The notes beneath the pieces are model-generated. The model was given only the letters and a program-made list of their open reading frames with translations. It did not search any database and was not told where the DNA came from. The position numbers and the translations under genes were made by a program. Shown here in pieces: positions 52,591 through 60,870 of a stretch of 64,000 bases of DNA. The DNA is from JAJEBT01 sp965214975 (GTDB lineage: Bacteria > Pseudomonadota > Alphaproteobacteria > MPNO01 > UBA830), in contig OZ244055.1 of NCBI GenBank assembly GCA_965214975.1, positions 2,480,001-2,544,000 of the forward strand, written 5' to 3'. Positions within the stretch are counted from its first letter, which is position 1, and every line of letters starts with the position of its first letter.

Positions 52591-52986
52591 GGAACCGCCT
52601 CCTCAGATGGCCCGGCAACCGCTCTCGGGACGGCCGTGTCCGAATCGGTCCGTGGTTCCCGACCCGAGGGACGTCCCCGTGGGGGAACTCCGCGCCTCGG
52701 GCCCGACCGCGTGCGAAATCCGATCGTACCTCGCCGCCGCGGCCGGCGCCAGCGGCGACGTCGCCGCCCGGCGCCGCCGCGGCGGGACGAAACGCCGGTG
52801 GCCCGGTCGGCGGCGGCTTCCGGCCGCGCCTGACGCGCCGCCCGGCCCGGCGTTCGCATCCGTTCGCGGATGTCCGGCGACCGCCGTGACCCGGAGCCCG
52901 CCGCGACGGCGGGCCCATCCGTCCACCGGACGTGACGGGGCCCGAAGGAAGCGGCGATGCCCGGCATGCGCCGACGGCTTGCGGCG
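52591..52986. other. Intergenic segment, copy A, of a tandem duplication
   Basis: About 400 bases with no gene. It is nearly identical in layout to 53974-54368 and carries shared blocks such as GGCGCCAGCGGCGACGTCGC and GACGGCTTGCGGCGTCAG. Its conservation between copies matches that of the coding parts. Confidence 0.7.
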
Positions 52987-53973
52987 TCAGCCCCTGTCCT
53001 GCCCGAAAACGGGGCGGCCCTGGTCCCAGGCGGGGCCGGCATCCTTCCCGGCCTTCCGCCGCCTTCCCTTTTCCGCCCTCGTGGGAAAGAGCTTGCGGAT
53101 CTTCACGCAATGCGGGTCGGGGGTGCGGTCGAGCTCCCGCTTCGCCCTCCAGAGAGCCGCGGGATCCCAGACGATCGCGCAGCTGTAGTCGCCATGGATC
53201 TCGCCGCCCCCGCTCGGCGTCTCCCACTTGCGCTTGTACTCCCGCCGGTTCGAGGGAAACCACAGGCCGCGCCGGCGCCAGCCAAGGGTGCACACGTCCA
53301 CGGCCAGCGGATCCGCGCCGAGCGCGCTCGTGACCTCGCGCTCGGCCGCGTCCCCGCCCCAATGGATCTCCACGGCGACCATCTCCATGGAGAACGGCAC
53401 GCAGCCGACCAGGCCGCCGTTCCCGTGATGCTCGACGACCATGTCGGTTTTCGTGGGCGTGGCCATCCAGTTCTCGTAGAGCGCCATCCCCAGCGGTGAG
53501 AGGGGGATCAGGCGCGCGCGCGCCTCCGCCAGAAGCCGGAGACACTCCGCCGCGTCCGGACACGTCCCGGCGCCCCCGCGGCCGGCGGCCGCCGACTTCC
53601 CCCGGGCCGGGACCGGCTCGGGGATCTCCTGCCGCCACCCGAGAAACGCCCACGCCTCCCTGAGCGCGGGACCGAACGACGCGTGGTTCCCGTTGCGCCG
53701 GATCAGGTCCAAGAGATCGCCGCGGTCGCCCGTCTCCGTGTCCCGCCACCGCCCGGCCCGCGGCCCCGAGAGATGGACGTGGAGCGACCGGCCCGCAGCG
53801 CCGGTGATGTCGCCCGCCTGCCAGTAGGCCCCGGACCGGGCGCCGCCCGGCAGATAGTGGCGGCACACGTCGACCGCCCGCGCCGCAAGGGCCTCAGCGA
53901 CCTTGCGGGAGCGCTCAAGGGCCGCGGCGTACTCGCGGGAGTGCTGCGGATCTTCTCGTCGCGGCACAGCCAT
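52987..53973 (-). CDS. Hypothetical protein: primase-type N-terminal domain fused to an unrecognised domain
   Basis: A 328-residue protein. Residues 1-115 are clearly homologous to the first 115 of the polyvalent protein (HSREYAAALERSRKVAEALAARAVDV, RSGAYWQAGDITGAAGRSLHVHLSG, GDRGDLLDLIRRNGNHASFGPALREA). From ~138 on it enters another domain: LRLLAEARARLIPLSPLGMALYENW, TDMVVEHHGNGGLVGCVPFSMEMVAVEIHWGG, and a C-terminal WDPAALWRAKRELDRTPDP then KIRKLFPTRAE. I do not recognise this second domain. It recurs in the next gene and, as a 3' scrap, at 55572. GGGAGGTGG before the ATG. Modular joining suggests exchange by recombination between copies. Confidence 0.7.
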   Translation of the reverse strand: MAVPRREDPQHSREYAAALERSRKVAEALAARAVDVCRHYLPGGARSGAYWQAGDITGAAGRSLHVHLSGPRAGRWRDTETGDRGDLLDLIRRNGNHASFGPALREAWAFLGWRQEIPEPVPARGKSAAAGRGGAGTCPDAAECLRLLAEARARLIPLSPLGMALYENWMATPTKTDMVVEHHGNGGLVGCVPFSMEMVAVEIHWGGDAAEREVTSALGADPLAVDVCTLGWRRRGLWFPSNRREYKRKWETPSGGGEIHGDYSCAIVWDPAALWRAKRELDRTPDPHCVKIRKLFPTRAEKGRRRKAGKDAGPAWDQGRPVFGQDRG

Positions 53974-54368
53974 GGAACCACCTCCCTGGACGGCCCGGCA
54001 ACTGCTCTCGGGGACGGCCGTGTCCGAACCGGTCTGTGGTTCCGGACCCGAGGGGCGCTCCCGCGGGGGAACTCCGTGCCTCGGACCAGACCGCGCACGA
54101 AACCCGATCGTACCTCACCGCCGCGGCCGGCGCCAGCGGCGACGTCGCCGCCCGCCGCCGCGGCGGGACCAGACGCCGGCGACCCGGTCGGCGGCGGCTT
54201 CCGGCCGCGCCTGACGCACCGCCCGGCCCGGCGTTCGCATCCGTTCGCGGATGTCCGACGATCGTCGTGACCCGGAGCCCGCCACGACGGCGGGGTCCAT
54301 CCGTCCACCGGACGTGACGGGGCCCGAGGGAAGCGGCGATGCCCGACATGCGCCGACGGCTTGCGGCG
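53974..54368. other. Intergenic segment, copy B, of the tandem duplication
   Basis: Aligns end to end with 52591-52986; no gene. It contains the same putative start-proximal and stop-proximal blocks. Confidence 0.7.
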
Positions 54369-55049
54369 TCAGCTCGACAGCCGACCGAAAACGGGGCGGT
54401 CCTGTTCCCAGACGGGGCCGGCATCCTTCCCGGCCTTCCGCCGCCTCTCCACTTCCGCCCTCGTGGGAAAGAGCTTGCGGATCTTCACGAAATGCGGGTC
54501 GGGGGTGCGGTCGAGCTCCCGCTTCGCCCGCCAGACGGCTGCGGGATCCCAGACGATCGTCCAGCTGAAATCGCCGTGGATCGTGCCGTATCCGCTCGGC
54601 GTCCTCCACTCGCGCTTGTACTCCCGCCGGTTCGAGGGAAACCACAGGGTGCGCCAGTTCCTGAACAGGGTGGACTCGTCCACGGCCAGCGGTCCGGAGC
54701 CGAGCGCGCCCGTGACCTCGCGCTCGGCCGCTTCCCCGCCGTAACGGATCTCCACGGCGACCATCTCTATGTAGAACGGCACGCAGCCGATCAGGCCGCC
54801 GTTCCCGTAATGCTCGACGACCATGTCGGTTTTCTTGGGCATGTCCAACCAGTTCTCGTACAGAGCCGTCCCCAGCGGCGAGAGGGGAATCAGGAGCGCG
54901 TGCGCCTCCGCCAGAAGCCGGAGACACTCCGTCGCGTCCGGACACGTCCCGGCGTCCCCGCCGCCGCCCCGGCGGCCGGCGGTCGCCGACTCCCCCTCGG
55001 ACGGGATCTCACCCGCGGTTTCCCCCGCCGCGTCTTCATGCATCGTCAT
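54369..55049 (-). CDS. Hypothetical protein with the same unrecognised domain (copy B)
   Basis: A 226-residue protein matching the C-terminal ~190 residues of the preceding gene: LRLLAEAHALLIPLSPLGTALYENW, VEHYGNGGLIGCVPFYIEMVAVEIRYGG, ESTLFRNWRTLWFPSNRREYKREW, KIRKLFPTRAEVERRRKAGKDAGP. Cys, Trp and Asp/Glu residues are conserved between the copies, so the domain is under constraint. The frame stays open to 55535, but the ATG at 55049 has GGGGAGGTGG six bases before it and I prefer it. The first ~30 residues are acidic and probably disordered. Function unknown; it has no membrane segment or known motif. Confidence 0.65.
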   Translation of the reverse strand: MTMHEDAAGETAGEIPSEGESATAGRRGGGGDAGTCPDATECLRLLAEAHALLIPLSPLGTALYENWLDMPKKTDMVVEHYGNGGLIGCVPFYIEMVAVEIRYGGEAAEREVTGALGSGPLAVDESTLFRNWRTLWFPSNRREYKREWRTPSGYGTIHGDFSWTIVWDPAAVWRAKRELDRTPDPHFVKIRKLFPTRAEVERRRKAGKDAGPVWEQDRPVFGRLSS

Positions 55050-55535
55050 GGCGTCCACCTCCCCGCCGGTCCGCGGTTCCCGGCCCGGTCCGCCGCCGGA
55101 GGCCCGCGTTCCTTTCCGCCGTTGCCCGGGAGCGTCGCGACGCGTCATCATGCGTGTCCCGCCCGGCCCCGTCCAGCGGAGCGGCCGCCGGTCGACGCTG
55201 TCGCGGGAAAGAACCCGGGAATGGTGCAGGGGCCGCGCGTGCCGGTTCCGCCGCGGCGGTCCCGAAGCCGGGGCGTGGCCGGCGGCTCGGTCGTCGTCGG
55301 ACAGACCGGGTTCCTCGCGCGTGCGGGCGAAGACAACCTGGAGCTCCTCGACGTCGACGACGCCGATCCCACCGTCCCTGTCCCACCGCACGGTCGCCGG
55401 ATTCCCGTCGACCGGCAGGACGACTCCGTTGAAACTCTCCCGTCTGTCCCGATACGACAGCCGCGTCCCGGCAACGGTCGGAGACGGCTCGGGAAAGCCG
55501 TTCGCGTCCCCGTTCTTTCGGGGATCCGTCATCAT
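55050..55535 (-). other. In-frame upstream extension of copy B, possible small separate gene
   Basis: The same frame begins at 55535 (ATGATG after AAAGGCG) and encodes about 70 plausible residues, RLSYRDRRESFNGVVLPVDGNPATV and GIGVVDVEELQVVFAR, a small beta-rich unit like a KOW or SH3-type fold. The following ~90 residues pass through repeat DNA (55200-55235) and look non-coding. Either this is a separate short gene that lost its stop, or the N-terminus of a longer fusion. Confidence 0.4.
55200..55235 (+). repeat. Short shared intergenic module (matches 7408-7442 inverted)
   Basis: Shares GTCGCGGGAAAGA and CCCGGGAATGGTGC with the reverse complement of 7408-7442, differing by only a base or two in the core. 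Confidence 0.6.
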
Positions 55536-55571
55536 TCGCCTTTCTGTCGCGGGTGCCGCCCGCCTGCGGCG

Positions 55572-55692
55572 TCACCCTCTCACCTGACCGAAAACGGGGC
55601 GGCCATGACCCCGGGCGGGACCGGCATCCTCCCCGGCCTTGCGCCGCCTCTCCATTTCCGCCCTCGCGGGAAAGAGCTTGCGGATCCTCGCG
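55572..55692 (-). pseudogene. 3' scrap of a third copy of the unrecognised domain
   Basis: The minus-strand frame gives RIRKLFPARAEMERRRKAGEDAGP, which aligns with the last ~38 residues of the two longer copies, and the DNA downstream matches as far as 55558. The upstream part of the gene is missing, so it is a truncated third unit of the tandem array. Confidence 0.75.
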
Positions 55693-55887
55693 CGATTCGC
55701 CGGGGAAGGCGGCGAGGCAAGGCTCTGCGTCGCCAGAGCAGGCAGGAAGGCCACCGAGGACTCCGTCCTCGAGGTCAGGCGGAGCCGTCTTCACGACACT
55801 CGGCGAAACCGGACCCGGACAGTCACGATTTCCGGGCCCTTTTCAACGCCCGATCGCCGAATCAGCTCCCGAACCGTCGAAGACAGG

Positions 55888-56100
55888 TCATGCAAGCATC
55901 AGGCGCTCGCCCTTGGGCTCCGGGACGGGCCGTCCCAATTCCCGTGCCCGCTCGATCCAGAACTGCATGGCGTCGTTGACGTTCCTGAGGACGGCTTCCT
56001 GACTGTTGCCATGTGCCACGCACCCGGGCAACTCGGGCACCTCGGCGATGAACGCCTGGTCCTCGTCGCTCCAGTACAGGATGATCTCGTACTTGTGCAT
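55888..56100 (-). CDS. hicB: HicB-family antitoxin
   Basis: A 70-residue type II antitoxin: YEIILYWSDEDQAFIAEVPELPGCVAHG is the HicB partial RNase H-like fold, and AMQFWIERARELGRPVPEPKG ends it. It lacks a C-terminal DNA-binding domain, so it is the short HicB type. Its ATG overlaps the toxin stop (TGATG), giving coupled translation. Toxin-first order is standard for hicAB. Intact. Confidence 0.88.
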   Translation of the reverse strand: MHKYEIILYWSDEDQAFIAEVPELPGCVAHGNSQEAVLRNVNDAMQFWIERARELGRPVPEPKGERLMLA

Positions 56101-56354
56101 CACACGTCTCTCCCCATCCTGTATTTGAGCACGATGTTCCGGACCTGCCTGACTTGATACGGTCTGACATGTACGCCACGACTTAGCAAGTTGAAAATTT
56201 CCACGATACCCGCCTTGCTGAAAAGGTGATGGCTTCCGCGCTTGCGCTCCTCGAATCCCAGATCCTGCATCAGGGATCGAAGGTCGGCGACGCGGATGTC
56301 CGCGTCCGACCTTCCGCCCAGGATCGCCTGCAGCAGCCGCTCATGCTGGTTCAT
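56100..56354 (-). CDS. hicA: HicA-family mRNA interferase toxin
   Basis: An 84-residue toxin. VADLRSLMQDLGFEERKRGSHHLF has the dsRBD-like fold core with the catalytic GSHH (residues 40-43). SKAGIVEIFNLLSRGVHVRPYQVRQVRNIVLKY finishes the domain. It cleaves mRNA when free of HicB. No frameshift, so the pair could be active and help keep the surrounding mobile DNA. Confidence 0.87.
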   Translation of the reverse strand: MNQHERLLQAILGGRSDADIRVADLRSLMQDLGFEERKRGSHHLFSKAGIVEIFNLLSRGVHVRPYQVRQVRNIVLKYRMGRDV

Positions 56355-56419
56355 CGGCCGTTTTCCTCATCCCGCCCGCGTCACGGGCCTCGGGCGTTCC
56401 CCGGACCTCGCCGCTCGAC

Positions 56420-56745
56420 CTCGCCGCTGAAGGACCGCGGCGGGGCTCGTCTTCGCGACGTTGGCGGCGAAGGCGCTGTCCCGGGAGACGACCGCGGTTT
56501 CCCCGGCAGGCGCCGCCTCGTCGCGCCGATCGGCCATGCCCTGCGCCGGCAGCTCCGCGTCCGCGCGAGCGGTCGCCTGGTCCAGACAGGCGATCGATGT
56601 CCCGGCTCCAACGACATGCACGGATTCGTCCTCCAGGTTCCCGGTCTCGATCGGCACACGGAGACCAGGGCCAAGCTTCAGCAACAACTCATGGAGGATG
56701 TCCCGCTCGCCCCGATCAGGCCCGATGCGGTCGACGCTGTCAAGC
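56420..56745 (-). pseudogene. C-terminal remnant of a DNA methyltransferase, probably type III Mod
   Basis: The frame reads DSVDRIGPDRGERDILHELLLKLGPGLRVPIE, then VHVVGAGTSIACLDQ and SRDSAFAANVAKTSPAAVLQ. This matches the tail of type III restriction-modification Mod proteins (ILYELLLK-type helix, VFRDxxFxxDxxKTN near the end). No N-terminal target or SAM motifs precede it, so it is a leftover. It sits immediately before intact hicA on the same strand. Confidence 0.5.
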
Positions 56746-56780
56746 GGCCCGGCTTCGAGGCCTGACCTCAACACGGTCGG

Positions 56781-56889
56781 ACGGTTTCGACATGACGCAC
56801 ACTTGCCGGAACATGCCCCGACATGCACGCGCTGACGGAGGGTCGGCGTGTCCTGGAAAGGGACCGCCCCGCCGGGAGCGGATGCCCGG
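56781..56889 (+). repeat. Dispersed repeat, copy 3
   Basis: Matches the repeat copies at 6912-7048 and 7502-7648 over about 100 bases: ACATGACGCACAC, GCATGCACGCGCTGACGGAGG-like and GGGACCGCC blocks. It is about 49 kb from the other copies and again in non-coding DNA. Confidence 0.7.
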
Positions 56890-57018
56890 CCAGCGCGGGA
56901 CGGACCTGCCGAACCCGCGGGCGGCGCTTGCATTCGCGCGGCGCCTGTTCCATCCTGAAAGACAGGAGGCGCGTGCTGGCGGCACTGGCGCCGATGCCGT
57001 CCGGCCGCGAAACGAACC

Positions 57019-57498
57019 ATGCCCACTCTGCTCTCTCTCACGGTCAACGGCCGCCGCCGCGACGACGCGGTCGCCGACAACCTGCTGCTCGTCGACTACC
57101 TGCGCGAGAACCTCGGCCTGACGGGCACCAAGATCGGCTGCGACGGAGGCGAGTGCGGGCTGTGCACGGTGCTCGTGGACGGCGCCCCCCGGCACTCCTG
57201 CCTGACGCTGGCCGCAAGCTGCCGGAACGCCTCGGTCGAGACCGTCGAGAGCATGGCCGAAAACGGCCGGCTCAACGCCGTCCAGCGCGGCTTCCACGAG
57301 AAGCTCGGCGCGCAGTGCGGCTACTGCACGCCCGGGATGGTGATGGCGGCCGAAGGCCTGCTGCGCCGCGATCCCGACCCCGACGAGGCCACGATCCGCT
57401 CCGAGATGGCCTCCAACATCTGCCGCTGCACCGGATACGTGAAGATCGTCGAGGCGGTGCGGATGGCGGCCGGGCTGCGCAAGGCCCCCGCCCCATGA
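57019..57498 (+). CDS. hcrC: 4-hydroxybenzoyl-CoA reductase gamma subunit-like [2Fe-2S] protein
   Basis: A 159-residue small subunit of a xanthine-oxidase-family molybdoenzyme. The plant-type cluster is at C41, C46, C49, C61 (GCDGGECGLC, then HSC); the second cluster is at C100, C103, C135, C137 (QCGYCTPG, then NICRCTGY). First in an operon; its stop overlaps the next start (ATGA). With the four-cysteine FAD subunit two genes on, the set fits 4-hydroxybenzoyl-CoA reductase, which removes the para-hydroxyl group in anaerobic aromatic degradation. An unknown hydroxylase of the family remains possible. Confidence 0.86.
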   Translation: MPTLLSLTVNGRRRDDAVADNLLLVDYLRENLGLTGTKIGCDGGECGLCTVLVDGAPRHSCLTLAASCRNASVETVESMAENGRLNAVQRGFHEKLGAQCGYCTPGMVMAAEGLLRRDPDPDEATIRSEMASNICRCTGYVKIVEAVRMAAGLRKAPAP

Positions 57499-59807
57499 CG
57501 GACGCCGCGCCGGCGCCGACGGTCTCGATCGGCGTCCCCATGCCGATGGTGGACGGGCCGGAGAAGGTGTCGGGCAAGGCGCTCTACACGGCGGACTTTC
57601 CGGGCGCGGACGCGCTAGTCGGCGCGATCAAGCGCAGCGCCGTCGCCCATGCGCGGATCCTGTCGGTCGACGTCTCCGAGGCCGAGGCCCTGCCCGGCGT
57701 CCGCGCCGTCGTCACCGGAGCCGAGACCGACGAGGGGCACGGCGTGCTGCCGGTGGCGCGCACCGAGCTCCCGATCGCCTTCGACCGGGTGCGCTACCGC
57801 GGCGAGCCGGTAGCGGCGGTCGCCGCCGACACCGTGGAGACCGCCCGCCGGGCCTGCGACCTGATCCGCGTCGAGTACGAGGAGCTGCCGGCGTACTTCA
57901 CGGCGGAGGCGGCCCTGGCCGGGGACGCGGTGGCCATCCACGACCACCGCCCCGGCAACGTCGAGCGCCACGTGGAATACGAGATCGGCGACGTCGAGGC
58001 CGGGTTCGCCGAGGCCGATCTCGTCCACGAGACGCGGTACCGTTGCGCGGAGGTGTGCCAGGTCCAGACCGAGCCCCATGCGGCGCTCGCCGAGTTCGAC
58101 GCCGAGCGCGACGAGCTCACGGTCAGGGCGAGCACCCAGGTGCCGTACTACGTGCATCTCATGCTGTCCAAGATCCTCAAGATGCCGCAGTCGAGAATCC
58201 GCGTCATCAAGCCGTTTCTCGGGGGCGGCTTCGGATGCCGCACCGAGGCCCTGAACGTCGAGATGATCGCCGCCCTGCTCGCCCGGCGCGCCCGCGGCGC
58301 CGTGCGCGTCGTCGTCAGCCGCGAGGACACCTTCGTCACGCATCGCGGCCGCCCCGAGCAGACCGTCCGGATCCGCATGGGCATGACCCGCGACGGCCGC
58401 GTCACCGCGGTCGACTGCGCCACGGTCCAGCGCGGCGGCGGGCACTCGGGCTACGGCATCGTGACCATCCTGTACTCGGGGTCGATGCTGTTCGCGATCT
58501 ACGACCTGCGCAACGTGCGCTACGACGGCAAGCGCGTGCTGACCAACACGCCGCCCTGCGGCGCCTTCCGCGGCCACGGAACCGTCAACGTCCGGCACGC
58601 CTTCGAGAACGCCCTCGACGAGATGGCCGGCAAGCTCGGACTCGACCCGTTCGCCGTGCGCCGGGCCAACCTGATCGCCGAGACGGGGCACACCGCCAAC
58701 GACCTGTGGGTCAATTCCTACGGCCTGCCCGAATGCCTCGACCGGGTCGAGGAAGCGTCCGGCTGGAAGGAGAGGAAGGGGAAGCTTCCCCCCGGCAAGG
58801 GCCTCGGCCTCGGCTGCTCGCACTACGTCTCGGGGGCCTCGAAGCCGGTGAACTGGACCGGGGAGCCCCACGCGACGGTCAACCTGAAACTCGACTTCGA
58901 CGGCTCCGTCGTGATCCTGACCGGCGCCTCCGAGATCGGCCAGGGGTCGAGCACGATCCTCGTGCAGTGCGTCGCCGAGACGCTCGGCGTCGATCCCGGG
59001 CGGATCCGGATCGTCGCCGCGGACAGCCGGGTGACGCCCAAGGACAACGGCTCCTACTCGTCGCGCGTCACCTACATGGTCGGCAACGCCGCCGTGGACG
59101 CCGCCGCCAACCTCAAGGCGGTGCTGACCGCCGCCGCCGCCCGCAAGCTCGAGGTCGCCCCCGCCGACGTCGAGTGCCTCGGCGAGGTCTACCGCGCGGG
59201 CACCCAGGACGAGGGCATGACCTTCGAGGAGGTCGTCGCGGCCGCGGTCGAGGGCGAGGGAACGATCACCGTCAAGGGGAATTTCGAGACCCTTCCCGAA
59301 AGCTGGGGCGGCAGGAAGTACCGCGGCGCCGCGATCGGGGGCACGATGGCCTTCTCCTACGCCGCGCAGGTCGTCGAGGTGACCGTCGACCCCGACACCG
59401 CCGAGATCCGCGTCGACAGGGTCTGGGTCGCCCACGACTGCGGCAGGGCGCTCAACCCGCTGACGGTCGAGGGCCAGATCCAGGGCTCGGTGTGGATGGG
59501 CATGGGCCAGGCCCTGACCGAGGAGACGCGCTACCACGACGGCCTGATGGTGTCGGGGAACATGCTCGACTACCGCGTGCCGACGATCGTGGAATCGCCG
59601 CCCATCGAGACCTTCATCGTCGAGGCCGAGGATCCGCACGGCCCGTTCGGGGCCAAGGAGGCGGGCGAGGCGTCGCTCGCCGGGTTCCTGCCGGCGCTGA
59701 CCAGCGCCGTGGCCGACGCCATGGGCGTCCGGCCCCACGAGCTCCCGGTCACGCCCGACCGGCTGCTCCGGCTCCTCGAGGACGCCGGCGGCAGGGACGC
59801 CCGCTGA
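57495..59807 (+). CDS. hcrA: 4-hydroxybenzoyl-CoA reductase alpha subunit-like molybdopterin protein
   Basis: A 770-residue molybdenum-cofactor subunit. PMVDGPEKVSGKALYTADFP opens the first half; PHAALAEFD, KPFLGGGFGCRTEAL and TNTPPCGAFRGHGTVNVRHAFE are cofactor contacts. TGASEIGQGSSTILVQ is the conserved Gln-Gly loop, and the active-site Glu is in GAKEAGEAS near 725. Length and order fit HcrA. Mo-cofactor insertion genes are not in view. Confidence 0.87.
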   Translation: MTDAAPAPTVSIGVPMPMVDGPEKVSGKALYTADFPGADALVGAIKRSAVAHARILSVDVSEAEALPGVRAVVTGAETDEGHGVLPVARTELPIAFDRVRYRGEPVAAVAADTVETARRACDLIRVEYEELPAYFTAEAALAGDAVAIHDHRPGNVERHVEYEIGDVEAGFAEADLVHETRYRCAEVCQVQTEPHAALAEFDAERDELTVRASTQVPYYVHLMLSKILKMPQSRIRVIKPFLGGGFGCRTEALNVEMIAALLARRARGAVRVVVSREDTFVTHRGRPEQTVRIRMGMTRDGRVTAVDCATVQRGGGHSGYGIVTILYSGSMLFAIYDLRNVRYDGKRVLTNTPPCGAFRGHGTVNVRHAFENALDEMAGKLGLDPFAVRRANLIAETGHTANDLWVNSYGLPECLDRVEEASGWKERKGKLPPGKGLGLGCSHYVSGASKPVNWTGEPHATVNLKLDFDGSVVILTGASEIGQGSSTILVQCVAETLGVDPGRIRIVAADSRVTPKDNGSYSSRVTYMVGNAAVDAAANLKAVLTAAAARKLEVAPADVECLGEVYRAGTQDEGMTFEEVVAAAVEGEGTITVKGNFETLPESWGGRKYRGAAIGGTMAFSYAAQVVEVTVDPDTAEIRVDRVWVAHDCGRALNPLTVEGQIQGSVWMGMGQALTEETRYHDGLMVSGNMLDYRVPTIVESPPIETFIVEAEDPHGPFGAKEAGEASLAGFLPALTSAVADAMGVRPHELPVTPDRLLRLLEDAGGRDAR

Positions 59808-59814
59808 ACGCCCG

Positions 59815-60789
59815 ATGGAGAACCTGCCCGCCTTCGACCTCCACCGCCCCGGGACGGCCGCCGAGGCGGTCCGCCTCCGCGCCGAGAACCCGGACGCGCG
59901 CTACCTGGCGGGCGGCACCGACATGATCGTCAACGTGCGGCGCGGCATCGAGGAGCCGGCGGCCCTGATCGACCTGACCGCGGCCGAGGAGCTTCGCGGC
60001 GTCGTCCCCGAGGACGGCGGCGGCGTCCGCATCGGCGCCCTCACCCCGCTCGACGAGCTGGCCTCCCATCCCGCGGTCGCGGGCCGGTTCCGGGCCGTCG
60101 CCGAGGCCGCGGCGGCGGTGGCCGGCCCGACCCACCGGCGCTACGGCACGGTGGGCGGCAATCTCTGCCTGGACACCCGCTGCATCTACTACAACCAGTC
60201 CCGGTGGTGGCGCGAGAGCAACGCCTTCTGCCTCAAGCATCTCGGCGAGGTCTGCCACGTCGCGCCCGGCGGCAAGCGCTGCTTCGCGGCGTTTTCCGGG
60301 GATGTCGCCCCGGCCATGCTGGTCCACGACGCCGAGGTCGGGCTGGCGGGCCCCGGCGGCGCGCGGACCGTCCGGCTCGGCGAGCTCTACCGCAACGACG
60401 GCATGGACCACCTGGCGCTGGAGGACGGGGAGCTGCTGACGTGGGTCCGGCTGCCCCCGCCGCCGGAGGGCGCGCGCTCGGGCTACGAGAAATCGCGGAT
60501 CCGCGGCTCCATAGACTTTCCGCTTGCGGGCGCGGCGGCGCTCGCGGCCGCGGAAGGCGGCCGGATCTCCGAGTTGCGCATCGCGCTGACCGGCGTCAAC
60601 CCGCACCCGGTCCGGGTGCGGGGAACGGACGACCTCGTCGGCGGCCCCTGCGGCGAGGAGGCTCTGGGGCGGATCCGGGACATGGTCCGCGCCCAGGCCA
60701 GGCCCATGAAGACGACCACGGTCCAGCCCTGGTACCGCCGCCGCGTCGCCGGCGCCCTGGCGCGGCGGCTCGTGGAGCGCCTGCTTTGA
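59815..60789 (+). CDS. hcrB: 4-hydroxybenzoyl-CoA reductase beta subunit-like FAD protein with an extra [4Fe-4S] loop
   Basis: A 324-residue FAD subunit. YLAGGTDMIVN and GTVGGNLCLDTRC are the two flavin loops. Between them and the rest is a loop with cysteines C123, C139, C147 and C156 (CIYYNQSRWWRES, AFCLKHLGEVC, GGKRC). The 16-8-9 spacing equals what I recall for the beta subunit of Thauera 4-hydroxybenzoyl-CoA reductase, which holds a [4Fe-4S] cluster absent in other family members. This is the best evidence for the reductase assignment. Seven bases after hcrA. Confidence 0.85.
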   Translation: MENLPAFDLHRPGTAAEAVRLRAENPDARYLAGGTDMIVNVRRGIEEPAALIDLTAAEELRGVVPEDGGGVRIGALTPLDELASHPAVAGRFRAVAEAAAAVAGPTHRRYGTVGGNLCLDTRCIYYNQSRWWRESNAFCLKHLGEVCHVAPGGKRCFAAFSGDVAPAMLVHDAEVGLAGPGGARTVRLGELYRNDGMDHLALEDGELLTWVRLPPPPEGARSGYEKSRIRGSIDFPLAGAAALAAAEGGRISELRIALTGVNPHPVRVRGTDDLVGGPCGEEALGRIRDMVRAQARPMKTTTVQPWYRRRVAGALARRLVERLL

Positions 60790-60870
60790 GGCCGCGCGGG
60801 CCGGCGGCGCGACGGCCGTAGCGCCGCCCGGCGGCTCGGCTCGCGGAAACCCGGCACCGGCGGGACGGAG

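Larger units (their letters stand above)
52591..55049. repeat. Tandem segmental duplication, period ~1383 bp
   Basis: Segment 52591-53973 and the following 53974-55049 can be aligned from just upstream of one start codon through intergenic DNA and into the C-terminal domain of a gene. I estimate well above 80% identity by eye. The copies diverge at the N-terminal end of the coding part, where A has a primase-type domain and B does not. A partial third copy lies at 55558-55692. Confidence 0.75.

Noticed and set aside
52591..54368. CRISPR-like array
   Set aside because: The repetition is one ~1.38-kb tandem duplication, not short regularly spaced repeats.
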